Positions 22,538 to 34,782 of a stretch of 64,000 nucleotides of DNA are shown here, piece by piece (position 1 is the stretch's first letter; every line of letters starts with the position of its first letter). The translations under genes and the position numbers were made by a program. The notes beneath the pieces are model-generated. The model was not told the DNA's origin and made no database searches. It saw only the letters and a program-made list of their open reading frames with translations. The DNA comes from Hydractinia symbiolongicarpus (Eukaryota; Cnidaria; Hydrozoa; Anthoathecata; Hydractiniidae). The stretch lies in NCBI RefSeq assembly GCF_029227915.1, contig NC_079875.1:3410001-3474000 (forward strand). The letters run 5' to 3'.

Positions 22538-25500
22538 TTATGGCTTCTTTCCAGAGTATTGTCTGACGCTGAAAACGAAACAAAAAACATTCTAAGAAAG
22601 CTGGCTGAGGTTGAGATTACATATATAATTATGTAGCTCTAGGTAAATTAGAAGAAAAAGATAGTGCGAATCTATATAGTTTTTATATAATTTTCTCGAT
22701 ATTAACTAAAGCTCGCGAAAATTCATTTCCAAGGTAGCATAACGTGAGTAGTCCGCATACTAAAAACAAAAGGTTGCAAACAATCCCCTCCTGTAGTCAC
22801 ATCATGCTATTGTTCTTTGCCCATATTCATTTCAAAAATAAGTTTGCCGCTTAAGTGAAGGGGGAGGTGGTATAGCTAGCAATTATCAATATTTTGTCCA
22901 GCCAAAATGTTTGTAACAGGAAGTGATTCAAAATGCGTTCACAATGTCAATCAGCGTTTTTATTCGAATGTCACAGAAGTGATTCGGGTCAAGCCGGATA
23001 GATCCAGTGTAGATTTACAATGTCCTTTTTTTTAGTAATTTCTATTCCCAGTGGTACAAATTTAACTGCAGTGGCGTTGATGAGACCTTAGTGTACTACT
23101 ACAAATTTTAAATAGCTAGTCTTTGTTTCTAATGATATAAAAACAACATTCTACACATCTCACCTTTGTTGCATAAGAAACTGACCATACTGAATTTGAT
23201 CAGGAGTTCCTGAGATAGTGATTACTCGTTCTTGTTTTCCTGGTTGTGGATCCTCTATTTTGATGTCAGCGCCACTTCTTTGTCTAAATAACGAATAAAA
23301 AAAAAATGAACACTACTTTCGAATCTTAATGCCGAGACAATTTAACTTTATTAAATATAAACAAATTAAAGGGAGAGACATTAATCTGGCTTATTTAATG
23401 TCATCTGCTCAACTATCATGCTCATCATTGATACTTTTTTTGTTTAAATGTATTTAACTGAGAACTAGGCACACTTGCACGATATTTTTACATTTTAAAC
23501 ACAAAAGAGGATATAAATAACAAACAAATATCTACTACTAGTCGTTAGCCCATGGAAAAATCCACAGGCTCACCCGTCCTTTTTATACCGCATTGCATGC
23601 GTCTCGTTACTTGCGCAGCTAAGCTACCATTTTGCGTCACAGACATATGGACAAACGTATACGGGTATTATAATATAGATTACAAGTTGCTTTAATTATT
23701 GAAATCACATTCAATGTAATTTGTTTAAAATGCATGTGAGTGGTACCTGATGTTTCGTATCCTTTCGCCGCCTTTACCAATTATAGCTCCAGCAAGCTGA
23801 AATAAACAAATCTAAGTTAGGAAAACGAAACAAAACAAGTTTTTTTCTACATAAAAAGGCAGTGACTATTAAGGGATTTGCAACAACTACAGTATAAAAT
23901 TAAGTATAGACTTACATCGTTTGGTATAGTAACCTGTGTAGTTTGTGTGTCCATTCCAGCAGGTGCTAAATACAAGTAGAGTGGCAACCATAACATTATT
24001 GTTCGAAACTTCCACTTAAAAAAAAAGATACTTAAAAAGTATGGAATTTCTACCCGAGTTGTTAAAGTCATTATTTCCACCACCACCAAAATTGTTGTAA
24101 TTTTGGTTACCACCAAAGTCAGAGTCGCCACCGAAACCACCACCTCCACCAAAACCACCTTGGTTGTTTTGTCCCTAAAAACAACCACCACCAAAGTGAA
24201 TTTGTTAATTTAAACCTGAAAATAAAAAAATAAAAATAAAAACTACAAGTAACATACTTACCATGGGTGAAAAATTACTACCACGATTTCCTCCAAAATT
24301 GCTACCTCTACCACCCCCTCTTCCACCACGCATTCCTCCTCTCATACCTCCACGCATATTACCACCACCACCTCCACCACCGCCGCCACCACCCATGGGT
24401 GGGCCATAGTCGTTATAATTGGAGTTGTTCCATTCTTGGCTTGGATCATATAGGGCTATGTTCCCTTTAATTGGTTGTTCTTGCATTTGTTCGAGAATCT
24501 TCCGCAGGGCTGCAATGATTTCTTCTTCGCCACCACCAAGTGCAACAACACGTTCAGTGGAGCTCGGTAGGCATTCTTGATAGACTTTAATACTGGTGTT
24601 TGTGGTCTAAAAGAGAAAATAATTTAGAATTGCCTACCTAAAAGTAACTTCTTCTTGTTACTTATTCTTAAAACTTTCTTGGTTCAGGAATTAAAAATAA
24701 CTGCTGTATTAGACAGAAAATCCATTTGTTTGTAAAAAAAGGCAATGGCTATTAAATTAATATTAGCTGCTTATTTGAAAGGAAAAATGTTTTTAGAAGG
24801 GAAGCATTTCCAGGTGAGGGCTAACAAAAATATATATTTCAAAGCATGTTTATTTAAGAGCTCCACGTATCACAACAAAAAAAGAAATAACCTCTCTGAT
24901 CTCTTTGATTTTAAATCCTGCACGTCCAATGATACCACCAACTTGACTGGAGTGGATAAGAAAATCTACCTCATAAGCACTTTTAGGCGCTTGTCCACCT
25001 GCGTTTACTGGATAAGGCGGCTAAAACAGTTGAAGAAAGCAACAACATCAGCAGGACAAGCATCAAGTAAAAGTTACTTTCTCAAGGTATTAACAACTTA
25101 AGATGTATTAATTGTCAAAACAGTGTCTCTACATGACGTTGTAAGCTCAGTCTTTTTCAGGAATATTTGAGTAGGTGTGCGCTGATTCGCACGTGTAAAT
25201 CAAGTAATGCGTGCAATGTAAAATGCACATGTTCACCTCCACATTAGTTAAGAACCGCATGGCTGCATTTCTTGGTAAGACCTGGTTACCAACAACGAAG
25301 GGGCCAGGCAAAAGAGACTTATGTCTACGTAGTTTTTTAACTAAGTCAGGAGTCGGTGAATCAGTTAGGATGGTCAGGTTGGCTATGAATAGGCTTGCTC
25401 GTGGATTAAAAGGACCAGGACTATTCAATAATTTCTGAGATCTATGACCAATACGGAAATCTATCGGACGTTTTGTCTGACGAGTCTCCAAAAATTATTT

Positions 25501-27815
25501 TGGGGGTTGCCATCTCACGCTACAAAATGGATTTTATAGGTTGATTTTGAAAACTCAATATTTATTTTTCAGGCGTGCGATTAATCACACACCATTTAGG
25601 AGTGTGCAAAGGCGTGAGCGTGCGATCGCATGCCACTCCTGAAAAAGACTATAAGCCATATGTACACATCTTCCTTTAGAAGTGAGAGGATTTTTGTCAG
25701 ATTTGTTTTTACATTTAAAAATAAATTTTGTGAAAACAACTATGCATTACTTCAATAAATTTCAACAAGCTAGATAGTATGGTACTTACTTCATGACACA
25801 ATGGGAGACATTCTTTTAAAACATTTATGGCATTTTCTTGAGATGCAGCAATTGATAATACCCTAAACATGATGATGCCATTCAATAAAAAATAGACAAT
25901 GAACTTTTATTTTATCATAGTATATTTGTTTTAAAACGTATAACCAGTGTTACAGTTGTTAACACAAGGGGCAAAAAATAAGAAAATATTATGCATTATT
26001 TTCATAGAAATTGCACTTGCTAATAGATACGGGGAAAAGAGGAAACTTTCATCATTTCGGTATTGGAAGAATCTAATGAATGGCTATATTCATGCTTCAG
26101 TTCAGTTGTAGGCTAAAACATAACTGGCAAATCCTACCAAAAAAAAGCACAAAATACTTTTACTAATTTGTAATTGCACACATTATTGAATCTTTTTAGT
26201 GTAAGGTTGTTTGAATCAGGATGAAGGCATTTCTCTACAAAATGATTGGAACAGTGCCAACTTTACTTCCACCCTGGGTGTACGTATCAGCAAGAGCAAG
26301 ATTTGAAAATTAACCAGAATCAAACCGGGAGAATGGGACCTACCGCTCGTGTGTATTAGAATCAGGTACATTAACAGTGGCATTGTACTATAAATATAAT
26401 AACACCCAAGTGGAATATGGGTAGTTTCCGGGTAGAATATGGAGTTGACCAGGACATCAATTGCATCGGACGAAATCAAAACCAGGAATAACATGGTTAA
26501 CAGACCAGGTTATAAATGGAAACCAGATTTGAAGTTGGGTTGGAGAAGGAGCGGGAAAAGAATAAGAAATAAACACAATTAGCAACTTGAAATTATATGA
26601 AAAAAACATTTAAAATTATATAAATCACTAGCGTGCCGTTTTTTTAAATTGGAGAAAAACAATATTTTTTTTCATAATTTATGTGTCACATCCCAATATG
26701 TCAAGCATCTGAATGTTTACCTTTCCACCCTTTATACTAGGTGCCTTATTATTGACTAGTTCTAACAATGAGCAACTTATCTTGACTTTCCCCAGACCCT
26801 AAGAAAGTCCTGTAAAGTCTTCCAACCCAATGGAAACACTGATAACATAAAGCTTTACTACCACGTTTAAAACAAGAATCCAATTAATTTTATGAAGCTG
26901 CAAGAAAAATTGCAGATCCACGTTTGAAGGCTCTTAAGAATTAGGTTTTCATTTCATATTGCTGGATAAATCCAATTCAATATAGATTCAGTGATTACGA
27001 GCCATCAGTTCTAATGTTCAGCTGTAAGGTAGCTGTAATATTTTTAGGTAGAATTTTGTATAAATTCTATTTTGCAGGTTATCGGGTCCAAACATTTCAG
27101 ATAATTTCAAAAAGCTTTATATTCATTGTGGCTATAGTTTGGTATTTAGATACCACAACAGTGCCTACCAAAACTATAATGAGATACTTCCCCTTCCCAA
27201 TTTTGAACCCTATGCAATGGTTGAAGACATAATTATACTTGGTGCATGTAGACTTGCATAAATAACACTGGTTATATACTAACCTCTGATCGTAATCTTT
27301 TGATTGTTTGGCCTCCCTGTAAAACAGAAAAATACACAATAAAAACTTTATATATTAATGGTTATGTGCGAATATCAAAAACCTTATTTACAGTTCATTT
27401 AGGGTGATCCAGACCTGTTGCCTAGCAGCATAGCTTGTGACCTACAAGTTTTAACAGGCTTTAAAATAAATGTATTATTTATGTTGAAACTCACCTTGCC
27501 AATTATACCACCAGCATGCTAAAATATATCAAAATTTTATATAGAAAGGTTGATTGTTCAAAGTTGAAGGAATGGGTTTGAGGGAATTGCATTTAGCAAA
27601 TTTTGTGAGTTAACCTTTAAAAACTTACTTTACTAAGTAGAAGAAACCTTAATGTAACTGTATCTCCTCTCATCTTTTTGCCACCACCACCAGGACCACC
27701 TTCACTGCCTCGTTTCATTCCACCTACAAATTTTTAAAAATACACGTCTATAGCCTATTACTAAAATACCAAGATAAAGTAAAAATAGATGAAGTTTAAA
27801 TTTACCTTGATTCAT
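22538..27815 (-). CDS. HNRNPK: Heterogeneous nuclear ribonucleoprotein K, 13 exons, 374 aa
   Basis: This is a poly(C)-binding KH protein of nucleus and cytoplasm acting in transcription, splicing and translation. Exons: 27815-27806, 27723-27629, 27518-27495, 27316-27284, 26387-26344, 25862-25790, 25020-24892, 24606-24262, 24174-24054, 23965-23916, 23796-23747, 23283-23164, 22568-22538. Phases close over 1125 nt. KH1 (about 24-93) has IIGKGGQTIKRLR; KH2 (about 106-165) has GGIIGRAGFKIKEIRE and IKVYQECLP; then PIKGNIALYDP. A glycine/RGG-rich linker (about 175-290) with MRGGMRGGMRGG follows, and KH3 (about 300-372) has TTQVTIPND and GAIIGKGGERI. The end VRQYSGKKP matches the hnRNP K C-terminus. 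The KH3 order and the C-terminal motif separate it from PCBP proteins. The coding part of exon 1 is only 10 nt; exons 3 and 4 are 24 and 33 nt. Confidence 0.93.
23537..23682 (+). repeat. CTAGTCG-family repeat, short internally deleted copy
   Basis: It starts ACTAGTCGTTAGCCCATGGA and ends TATTATAATATAGATTAC. Both ends match the longer family members in GK introns, but the middle is mostly missing. It lies in the HNRNPK intron between exons 11 and 12. Confidence 0.55.
25149..25650. mobile_element. Short non-autonomous element with 14-bp inverted ends in HNRNPK intron
   Basis: The outermost 14 nt AGTCTTTTTCAGGA at 25149 recur inverted at the right end (TCCTGAAAAAGACT, ends 25650). The subterminal parts are rich in alternating GTGCG/CGCAC motifs, unlike the AT-rich intron around them. 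Weakly coding frames inside it have no similarity I recognise. A target duplication is not clear. It sits between HNRNPK exons 6 and 7. Confidence 0.5.
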
Positions 27816-28779
27816 TTTATAAAGATTTTGAATATGTATTTATTCAGTATAATGCTTCTAAAAATAAAGGCAATCAGAAATTAAGTAATTAATTTATGCC
27901 TTTACATATCATCATTCTCGGCTTAACGTCCGTTTTCCATGCTAGCATGGGTTGGACAGGGTATATTAATGACCCTCTTCCAATCTGATCTAGACTGTGT
28001 TAGATCCAAACTCAACTTCCTCTATATCAAGTCTGTCCTTATAACCTCCTTCTCGGTATGCCTCTATGCTTTGCCCCAGGAACTATCAAGTCTCTACACT
28101 TTCCTACCCAATTATCCCCCTCCATTCTTTCCAAGTGCCCCAGCCAATTCAATATTCTTATCTGGATAACATCTTTAATTCTATGGATACTTAGCCTGCT
28201 TTTTAGCTCATCTGAACTGTTTCTTCACTGCCCATGTATCACTACCGTATATAATTCAAATAAAATACATAGCTCAGATTCTATGTTAAAAATACTTTGT
28301 GCAACTCACAAAGCTACAGCTATTTTAAGGGGTGGGGATGTTCACAGAGAAGGCCGAACAAGTAGTGAAACCAAACAACTAATCACATGATAAAAAACAT
28401 CATCAAATATTAACACATCACCCTGGGTAATATAAACTGCTTATTCTTTTACATATTGTTGCTAATACCGTTAAACTTGTTTTTATATGCTTGTGGCTCT
28501 AAAAATTAAATTTAAAATAACTTTTTATAAAATAAAAAAATTAATAAAAATATATTTTCTTTCATTTTCAGTTTGTAACAAAATTTCCTCTTATTTAATT
28601 TGCAAAAACCCTGGAGCATTACTATATACTTGTTAAGGTAAACTGCAATAAATGAATATATTTGCTAAAACTTGGCCATCATTTTTGTAACATTAAAAAA
28701 AGCACTAGAGGTTGTTACAACAAGAATAAAGGAAGGTGTTCCGCAATGAAAGTAAAACAAGAAGCCCTGGGTGCTCTAA
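27816..28779. other. HNRNPK 5' flank with LINE relic
   Basis: It holds the HNRNPK promoter/leader and a retrotransposon fragment (separate entry, about 27915-28270). Minus-strand TTTTTAG about 45 nt upstream of the HNRNPK ATG could be the acceptor of a 5'UTR intron. No other gene is visible. Confidence 0.4.
27915..28270 (-). pseudogene. 3' relic of a non-LTR retrotransposon (reverse transcriptase C-terminus)
   Basis: Read on the minus strand, the segment encodes YGSDTWAVKKQF, then after a break ILNWLGHLERMEGDNWVGKC and HRGIPRRRL. This is the typical end of LINE reverse-transcriptase ORFs (YGSETW...LRWFGHVERM...RGRPR). Stops interrupt it and the 5' part is absent. The 3' side ends in CCATGCTAGCATGGGTTGGA (read on the plus strand), a kind of motif that recurs in invertebrate retroposon tails. 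Confidence 0.65.
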
Positions 28780-29339
28780 GAATTTCCGCCCGCTACCAAA
28801 ATATTTGATAAAAACCTGCTAATTCGTTGTGTTATTGTGCCAAACATTTGAAGGGGTTTAGTGCATGAAACTCTGAAGATAAAGCACACCAGTGACATTA
28901 TATCTTACAACAAACGCAAACAAAACGAAACGTGTCATAGTAAACTCACATTTTAAAAGAAATTGCTAACAAAAAATACAGCCTATCATTCATGGTTGAA
29001 AGTCTTGCGATTGAAACGTTTATGGTCTTAAAACGGCATTAGTTGACAAAAAATCAAAATTTTGATGTGACCATTTTTCAGCATACTTTTTTTATTAACT
29101 GTGTCAATTTTTGTCGAAAATAAAGCAGTTTTAATTTTTGGTTAAATTTTGACCTGAAATGACATTTAGTTGACAAAAAATCAAACTTTTGTACCATCAT
29201 CATTTTCAGCATACTTTATTTGTTAACTGTGCCAAATTTAGCCGAAAATGAAGTGGTTTTAATTTTTGGACCAATTTTGGCCTAAAATGGCATTTAGGTG
29301 ACAAAAAACAAAATTTTGATGCACCATTATGTTCAGCAT

Positions 29340-32300
29340 CAGGCCTATCAATAAGAGGCGCGCAATCGCTCCCGCGCACGCAAACACGCGCCTAATTCTG
29401 AAATATGAGGCCTCTGTGGAGTGATTTTTCACTCGCCTAGATTGATTCCATGTTATGTAGCTGAGCGATAATATCCTAAATTCCTGAGATTGTATTTTCT
29501 ATTTTAGATAGAGTAGTTCATTTTACTAATCATAAACTGACCAACCATTCACGTTAGGTGCGAAGCGAAAACATATCTTTCCAGTAATGACCTTTAGATA
29601 TTCCGTTTTGTGAATCTACTTTGTTACCAGACCCCGACATGCTAAAATCGGAATCGTACGAAGATACATCGACATGAAAAAGTTAGAAGTGGATGATGTT
29701 TATAGTCACATGGTCAAACAATGTTTTTGTAACGTAACAATTATGATTTACATGCATGTTGAAAGACGTTTTTAGTTATGATCTGAAGATGCTCTGACAA
29801 AGATCAGGGAGAAAATTTATCAAACTTAATTTGTTATTTATTGCCTTAAACCCAAGAAATATTTGCTAAATGATTCTCTTTGTTTGTGAATGCAATATAT
29901 TTCTTTTGTTTTCGTACTTTCAGTTATCAAATGTCGTTTTTTTCTTTAGTTGTGTAACAAGACTTGTAATTTGTTTTGTTGATCACACCACGCGTATTTA
30001 TGTGGAACCTGTTCTTGTAATAAACAAGAAAATGAGTAATGTATTTCTTTTGTTTTACATAACACTCCATCTCCCTGTTTCTCCATTCATTCAAAATAGT
30101 TTTGTTATGGGAACATCTCTGGGTGAGAGCGTTCGAAACGTTATTCTAAAATAGAATAGAATACAGCAGGTCGTATGTTTTGAAAACTCGATTGCTATAT
30201 TTATCTGAAATCATTATCGCGACATGTCTTCGTCAAAAAAAAGTATCAAAGGGAACAAAATCCAATTATCTACTTTTATGAAATGGGGTATTGATGATAT
30301 TATCGGACATAAAACTTTAGAAGAAAACGGAAATAGATTTGTTAACTTCGTTTGGTGCAAACTTTGTGCGAAAAACAAGCCTGCTATTCTTCAGCATCCG
30401 AATAGCAAGGGACCAGTGAAGGAAGCTGTCCTGACATATATTGATGGGACAAGTTTCGTAACAAAACACTCTGTTACGCGACATATTTCCGGCGAAGGTC
30501 ATTCTCTCGCACTATCGTGTGAGAAAAGTAAACCAAAGGAAGATCGATTACCATCAATCACATGTGTTAAGACGGGAGCTAGCGTTGACAAGGTTTGTTT
30601 CTACAAAATAGGGTTTTTCAAGTTTTATTTACTTTCACTCTAACACAATTACGTTCACTTCATATTTCATAGATCCAAACGACTATTGAATCAGCAAACG
30701 CAAAATCCGCGGCTGAGGCATATACGAAGCTTATCAAATGTGCGTATCACATGGCGATGGAACCGACAATGCCACACAAACACTTTGGTGTTTTGGTAAG
30801 TTGCCCTTATAAATATGTTTAAAGTTTTCGAAATAGGTAGAAACCATGTTCGAGTATTGTTTGAGTACGACCATTATTGTTTTATCTATCTGACTTTTCA
30901 GGTTAAATGCTGCAAGGAGAATGGTGTGCGACTCATAGAGAGGAAAGAAGACGGTCGTTCTGGACGTGAGTTTGTTCATTGCATAGCTGAAGCTGTCAGG
31001 GAAAAATGTGCAGTTGTACTTGCAAGTGGTTATTTTATGTCGATTTTATCAGATGGTAGCCAAGCCAGAAAAACTGGAAGGGAAAAAGAACTTGTTTTAG
31101 TGAGAACTGAGAGGAGTGGTGTTCCAGTTTACGTGGTTGCAAGTTTGCTGGAAGTGGCTAGGTTCGGTGGGGGTGATGCTTGTTCGATTGTTGCCGGTAT
31201 TGAAAGTATTTTCCGTGACGACAATAGTGCGCTTTTGATGGACCAAGAGAGCTTCACTAAAAAGGTTGTCAGTTGTACGGCGGACGGAGCCAGTGTTAAC
31301 TTTGGTAAATACAAGGGTGTTTTGACGCAGATGAAGGATCAGGGGCGGCCATGGATGTTGATGATTCACTGTGCAAACCACCGCATAGAACTCGCAGTTA
31401 AGGAAGCATTCAATATAAACAAGCTGAACGAGGTTGATCAGTTCTACACAACAAATTTTTATCTCTTGCGAAATAGTGGCAAACTAAAATCTGAAGTTGC
31501 AGAATGTGCAAAGGCGTTAGGTATCACATACTATAACATATCGAAGATCACAGGAACAAGGTTTGTTGGGCATCGTAGGCGGGGATTTCAGAATATCCTT
31601 GAATCATGGCCAGCGTACATAACAGCATACGAAAATTACATCGCGGACGATAAAGGGAGTAATGCTACTACGAAAGCGAAAGTTTCAGGCCTTCTTAAAA
31701 AGTTCAAATCCTATGAATTTTTGTTGACTATAGCAACTTACCTCGATATGCTTGAAATGGTTGTTCCTGTCTCAAAAATATTTGAATCGAATGATCTTTT
31801 ACCTTACTCAGTCAATTCGATTATCGACCAAACAACTTCTGAACTGAATGAAAACATTGACGAAATTGGGGGTGATTTGGAGTTTTTGGACAGTTATGTT
31901 GGACGTTACAGTGTTAGTACCAAAGCGGGTGATCAGAATTGGTTGAGTGGAGCATTAGAGGGTCAATTCATTAAAGCTGGCGAAAAGCGGAAAAAAGATA
32001 AAACCTTCGTCACTGTAAAATTCCAAACTAATAAAATCAATCAAGACCATGCCATTGATGTTGTTCGAGCTCTGAAAAAAAAGTTGTGCGAGTCACTGAT
32101 TAAAGTTCTCAAGGAGCGCTTTTGTGATTATAAGAGGGACAAGGAATTGTATACATCAATGAGATTCATCGACATGGAATATTGGGAATCTGATAGAGAT
32201 TACGGTAATCGGGAAATAATTCTTCTACATAATCATTTCGCCAAGCCCCTCGTGTATGCAGGATTCGACTTGAACCGATCATTGGTCGAATGGAAAAAGT

Positions 32301-33087
32301 TCAAAATACACGCAGCGACTCACTACAATAAAATGGCAGTACGCGACATGTGGAAGTCGGTGTTGACATACAAAAGAGAATCATTTCCCAACGTGAGCCT
32401 TCTCGTCTCTTTGATTCTCAGCATATCCGGATCAAACTCCAGTGTGGAACGGTGCTTTAGTACTGTCACTTCCATTCTATCAGACCGGCGACTTTCAATG
32501 GCTCACGATACATTGGAGGATACTTTGATCATTTCTGGCAACGATAATCTGTGGTCACCTCAGGAGCGGGAAGAAATCATCGAAAGAGCGAGAGTGCTCT
32601 ACATGGCAAAACGCAGGCGGCTCAAGTTGAATACGTCAGAACCAAACCGTATCGATAATATAACTGATGATGATCGCTCAGATGATGATAGTTGTTCAAG
32701 TGACGAGAGCTGGGACAGCGAGGACGATCTCTATTTGTAAAACTATAATGAAACACTTTCTATAAATAGTTATCTTCAAATATATATACGAACCTAAAAA
32801 AAAAAATAGAATTTTGTTATATTAATTAAGCACCACAAGTAGATAAAAAGAGATTAACATATATACATGATACAATTTTCGTAACGAATGAAGTCAAGAT
32901 AAAGGCTTTCGAGTCTCCAGTGTTCAGGGGTTCACTGGTTAAATCGTCCCCCGACTTCAGAAATTAATGTTTCTTTTCTCTTTTTGTCTTAATTTTGGAA
33001 CTGTAAGATCGCTCGCGCGAACAGAATTTCCCCCTCTCAGCGCGCGCGTTTTGTCGCGCGGGAGCTTTTTTCTTATTGATAGGCCTG
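29340..33087 (+). mobile_element. hAT-superfamily DNA transposon, apparently intact
   Basis: The 3748-bp element has perfect 17-bp terminal inverted repeats CAGGCCTATCAATAAGA. The duplicated hexamer CAGCAT flanks it (29334-29339 and 33088-33093). Subterminal regions are GC-rich with CGCGC motifs and are partly inverted copies of each other. It encodes a single multi-exon transposase in the plus orientation. The insertion target is the tandem unit of E3, so it is younger than E3. Confidence 0.9.
30224..32740 (+). CDS. hAT transposase, 3 exons, 776 aa
   Basis: Exons are 30224-30592, 30673-30795 and 30902-32740; both introns are short GT-AG introns and the reading frame is open throughout. The N-terminus has a BED/ZMYM-like zinc finger (Cys45, Cys48, His87, His93 in FVWCKLC ... 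TRHISGEGH). The RNase-H-like core shows the expected acidic residues: Asp215 in SILSDGSQ and Asp292 in SCTADGAS, followed by the MLMIHCANHRIELAV segment. The C-terminal hAT dimerisation block NSSVERCFSTVTSILSDRRL (from about residue 676) supplies the third acidic residue. A basic stretch MAKRRRLKL and an acidic serine-rich tail end the protein. It resembles the ZNF862/C17orf113 type of animal hAT proteins. Intact coding plus perfect terminal repeats suggest recent or current mobility. Capture as a host gene is less likely, since the ends are intact. Confidence 0.9.
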
Positions 33088-34782
33088 CAGCATACTTTTT
33101 TTGTTAACTTTACCAATTTTTGTTGAAAATGAAGTAGTTCTAATTTTTGGACCAATTTTGACCTAAAATGACATTTAAGGTGCAAGAAACAACAATTTTG
33201 ATGTCACCATCATGTTCACCATACTTTTTTTGTTAATTGTGCCAAAATTTGTCAAAAATAAAGTAGTTTTAATTTTTGGACCAATTTTGGCCTAAAATGA
33301 CATTTAGGTAACAAGAAATCAAAATTTTGATGTCACCATCATGTTCAGCATACTTTATTTGTTTACTGTGCCAAATTTTGTTAAAAATAAAGTATATAGT
33401 TCTAATTTTTGGACCAATTTTGGCCTAAAATGACATTTAGGTGACAATAATCAAAATTATTATGTCACCATTATGTTCAGCATACTTTTTTTGTTAACTG
33501 GGCCAAATTTTGTCGAAAACAAATACCAATTTTGGCCTGAAGCGTCAATACTAGACTTCCCAGTAGTTAAGGAGCTTGGGTACGAAGTTTACATCTGTGA
33601 CGAACCAACGTGAAATCCCAGGGTCGATTTTTTCTCAAAAAATGCTCTGAAAGAAAAAAACGACGGTTTTAAAGAATTTCCTACGCCTTCGGGCGCGGAA
33701 ATTCAAAAAACTTAAAAAACACACACACAATTAGAATTATATACGCTTTTATTTATAAATAATGTTAAATTTAAAAAATTTAAAATTCTAAAATTTTTTA
33801 GCAATTATTAAAAATTAAACAATTTAATTGTCAAATAACAAAGAATTTCATGGTGCGAAGTAATATATACACAAAGTCAAAGCCAGTGGAGTAAACACTG
33901 AAATAAACAATTTGCCCCTAACTTTACCTAGATAAACAATGACTAAACATATTTTTATGGTGTTTCCCATGTAAAATGACCACTGCAAACCCCAGCATTG
34001 TTGTCTATGATCAAACTAGTTATTAGCCTAGTTGATTAAGCTTTCTTCTTAGAGGTTACAAAACAGAAGCTTAGATGCAAACAAATGACTTTGCAGAAAC
34101 CCCAAGTTTAAATTGACCAATGTGACTAATCACTTAAGAGGCCATTCTAATTCATCTGTGTGTTGTTTACCCAGCCTGGCCACATTTTACTCTGGTAAAA
34201 ACTTCAGGGTTTTAATAATGTTTGTTAGGGTGAGTAAAACCATATTGCATGAAATATTCAGAATGATCTTGCTCACGTGACCACATGAGCAAGAAACATG
34301 GAATTAGCCAATCAAAAAGGGTGGCAAGTTTCTAACCACAAAAATATCGTTTAAGACCCAACGTAATTTCTTCCACCTAACTTCTCTGATTTCCCGGTGG
34401 TAAGAAAATTATGCTGGGTATCCTTGCTAGCTAGTTATGTGGCTTGTGTGACATGTACATGATGGCCATGAAACTTTAAAAAAAAGCTTTTAAAAATAAA
34501 TGGTCATCTGGATTCACATTGCAACAGTGAAAGGTAAAGTAACCTGCCTTGTGATGGTTTAATGCTTCAGTGGAAGAATTGCGAGAAAAATAATAATAAT
34601 AGAGCAAGGAAGGTTTTTTTCGAGAATCTACTATTGTGCAGATATAAAAACAATGTGACGCATAGTAAAATCTTAATTAAAATTTTTGCTTAATTGACAA
34701 ATCGCATTTGTGCTACATCTGCCAATTTCAAAATTTTACAGGTTAAAACAAACCTAGTTCGTAATGAAGAATAATTAGCTAA

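Larger units (their letters stand above)
28780..33704 (-). mobile_element. E3: Helentron-like element, reverse orientation, split by hAT
   Basis: Termini GAATTTCCGCCC at 28780 and GGGCGCGGAAATTC ending 33704 define a complete copy on the minus strand. The two halves (28780-29339 and 33088-33704) join at GTTCAGCAT/ACTTTTTTTG once the 3.7-kb insert is excluded. It carries about six to seven copies of the roughly 130-bp unit, more than E1 or E2. Flanks read T on one side and TT on the other, as in E2. Confidence 0.75.

Noticed and set aside
29870-30154. 94-codon frame upstream of the hAT transposase
   Set aside because: Phe/Leu-rich low-complexity translation with no motif; the transposase has its own ATG with a clear zinc finger at 30224.
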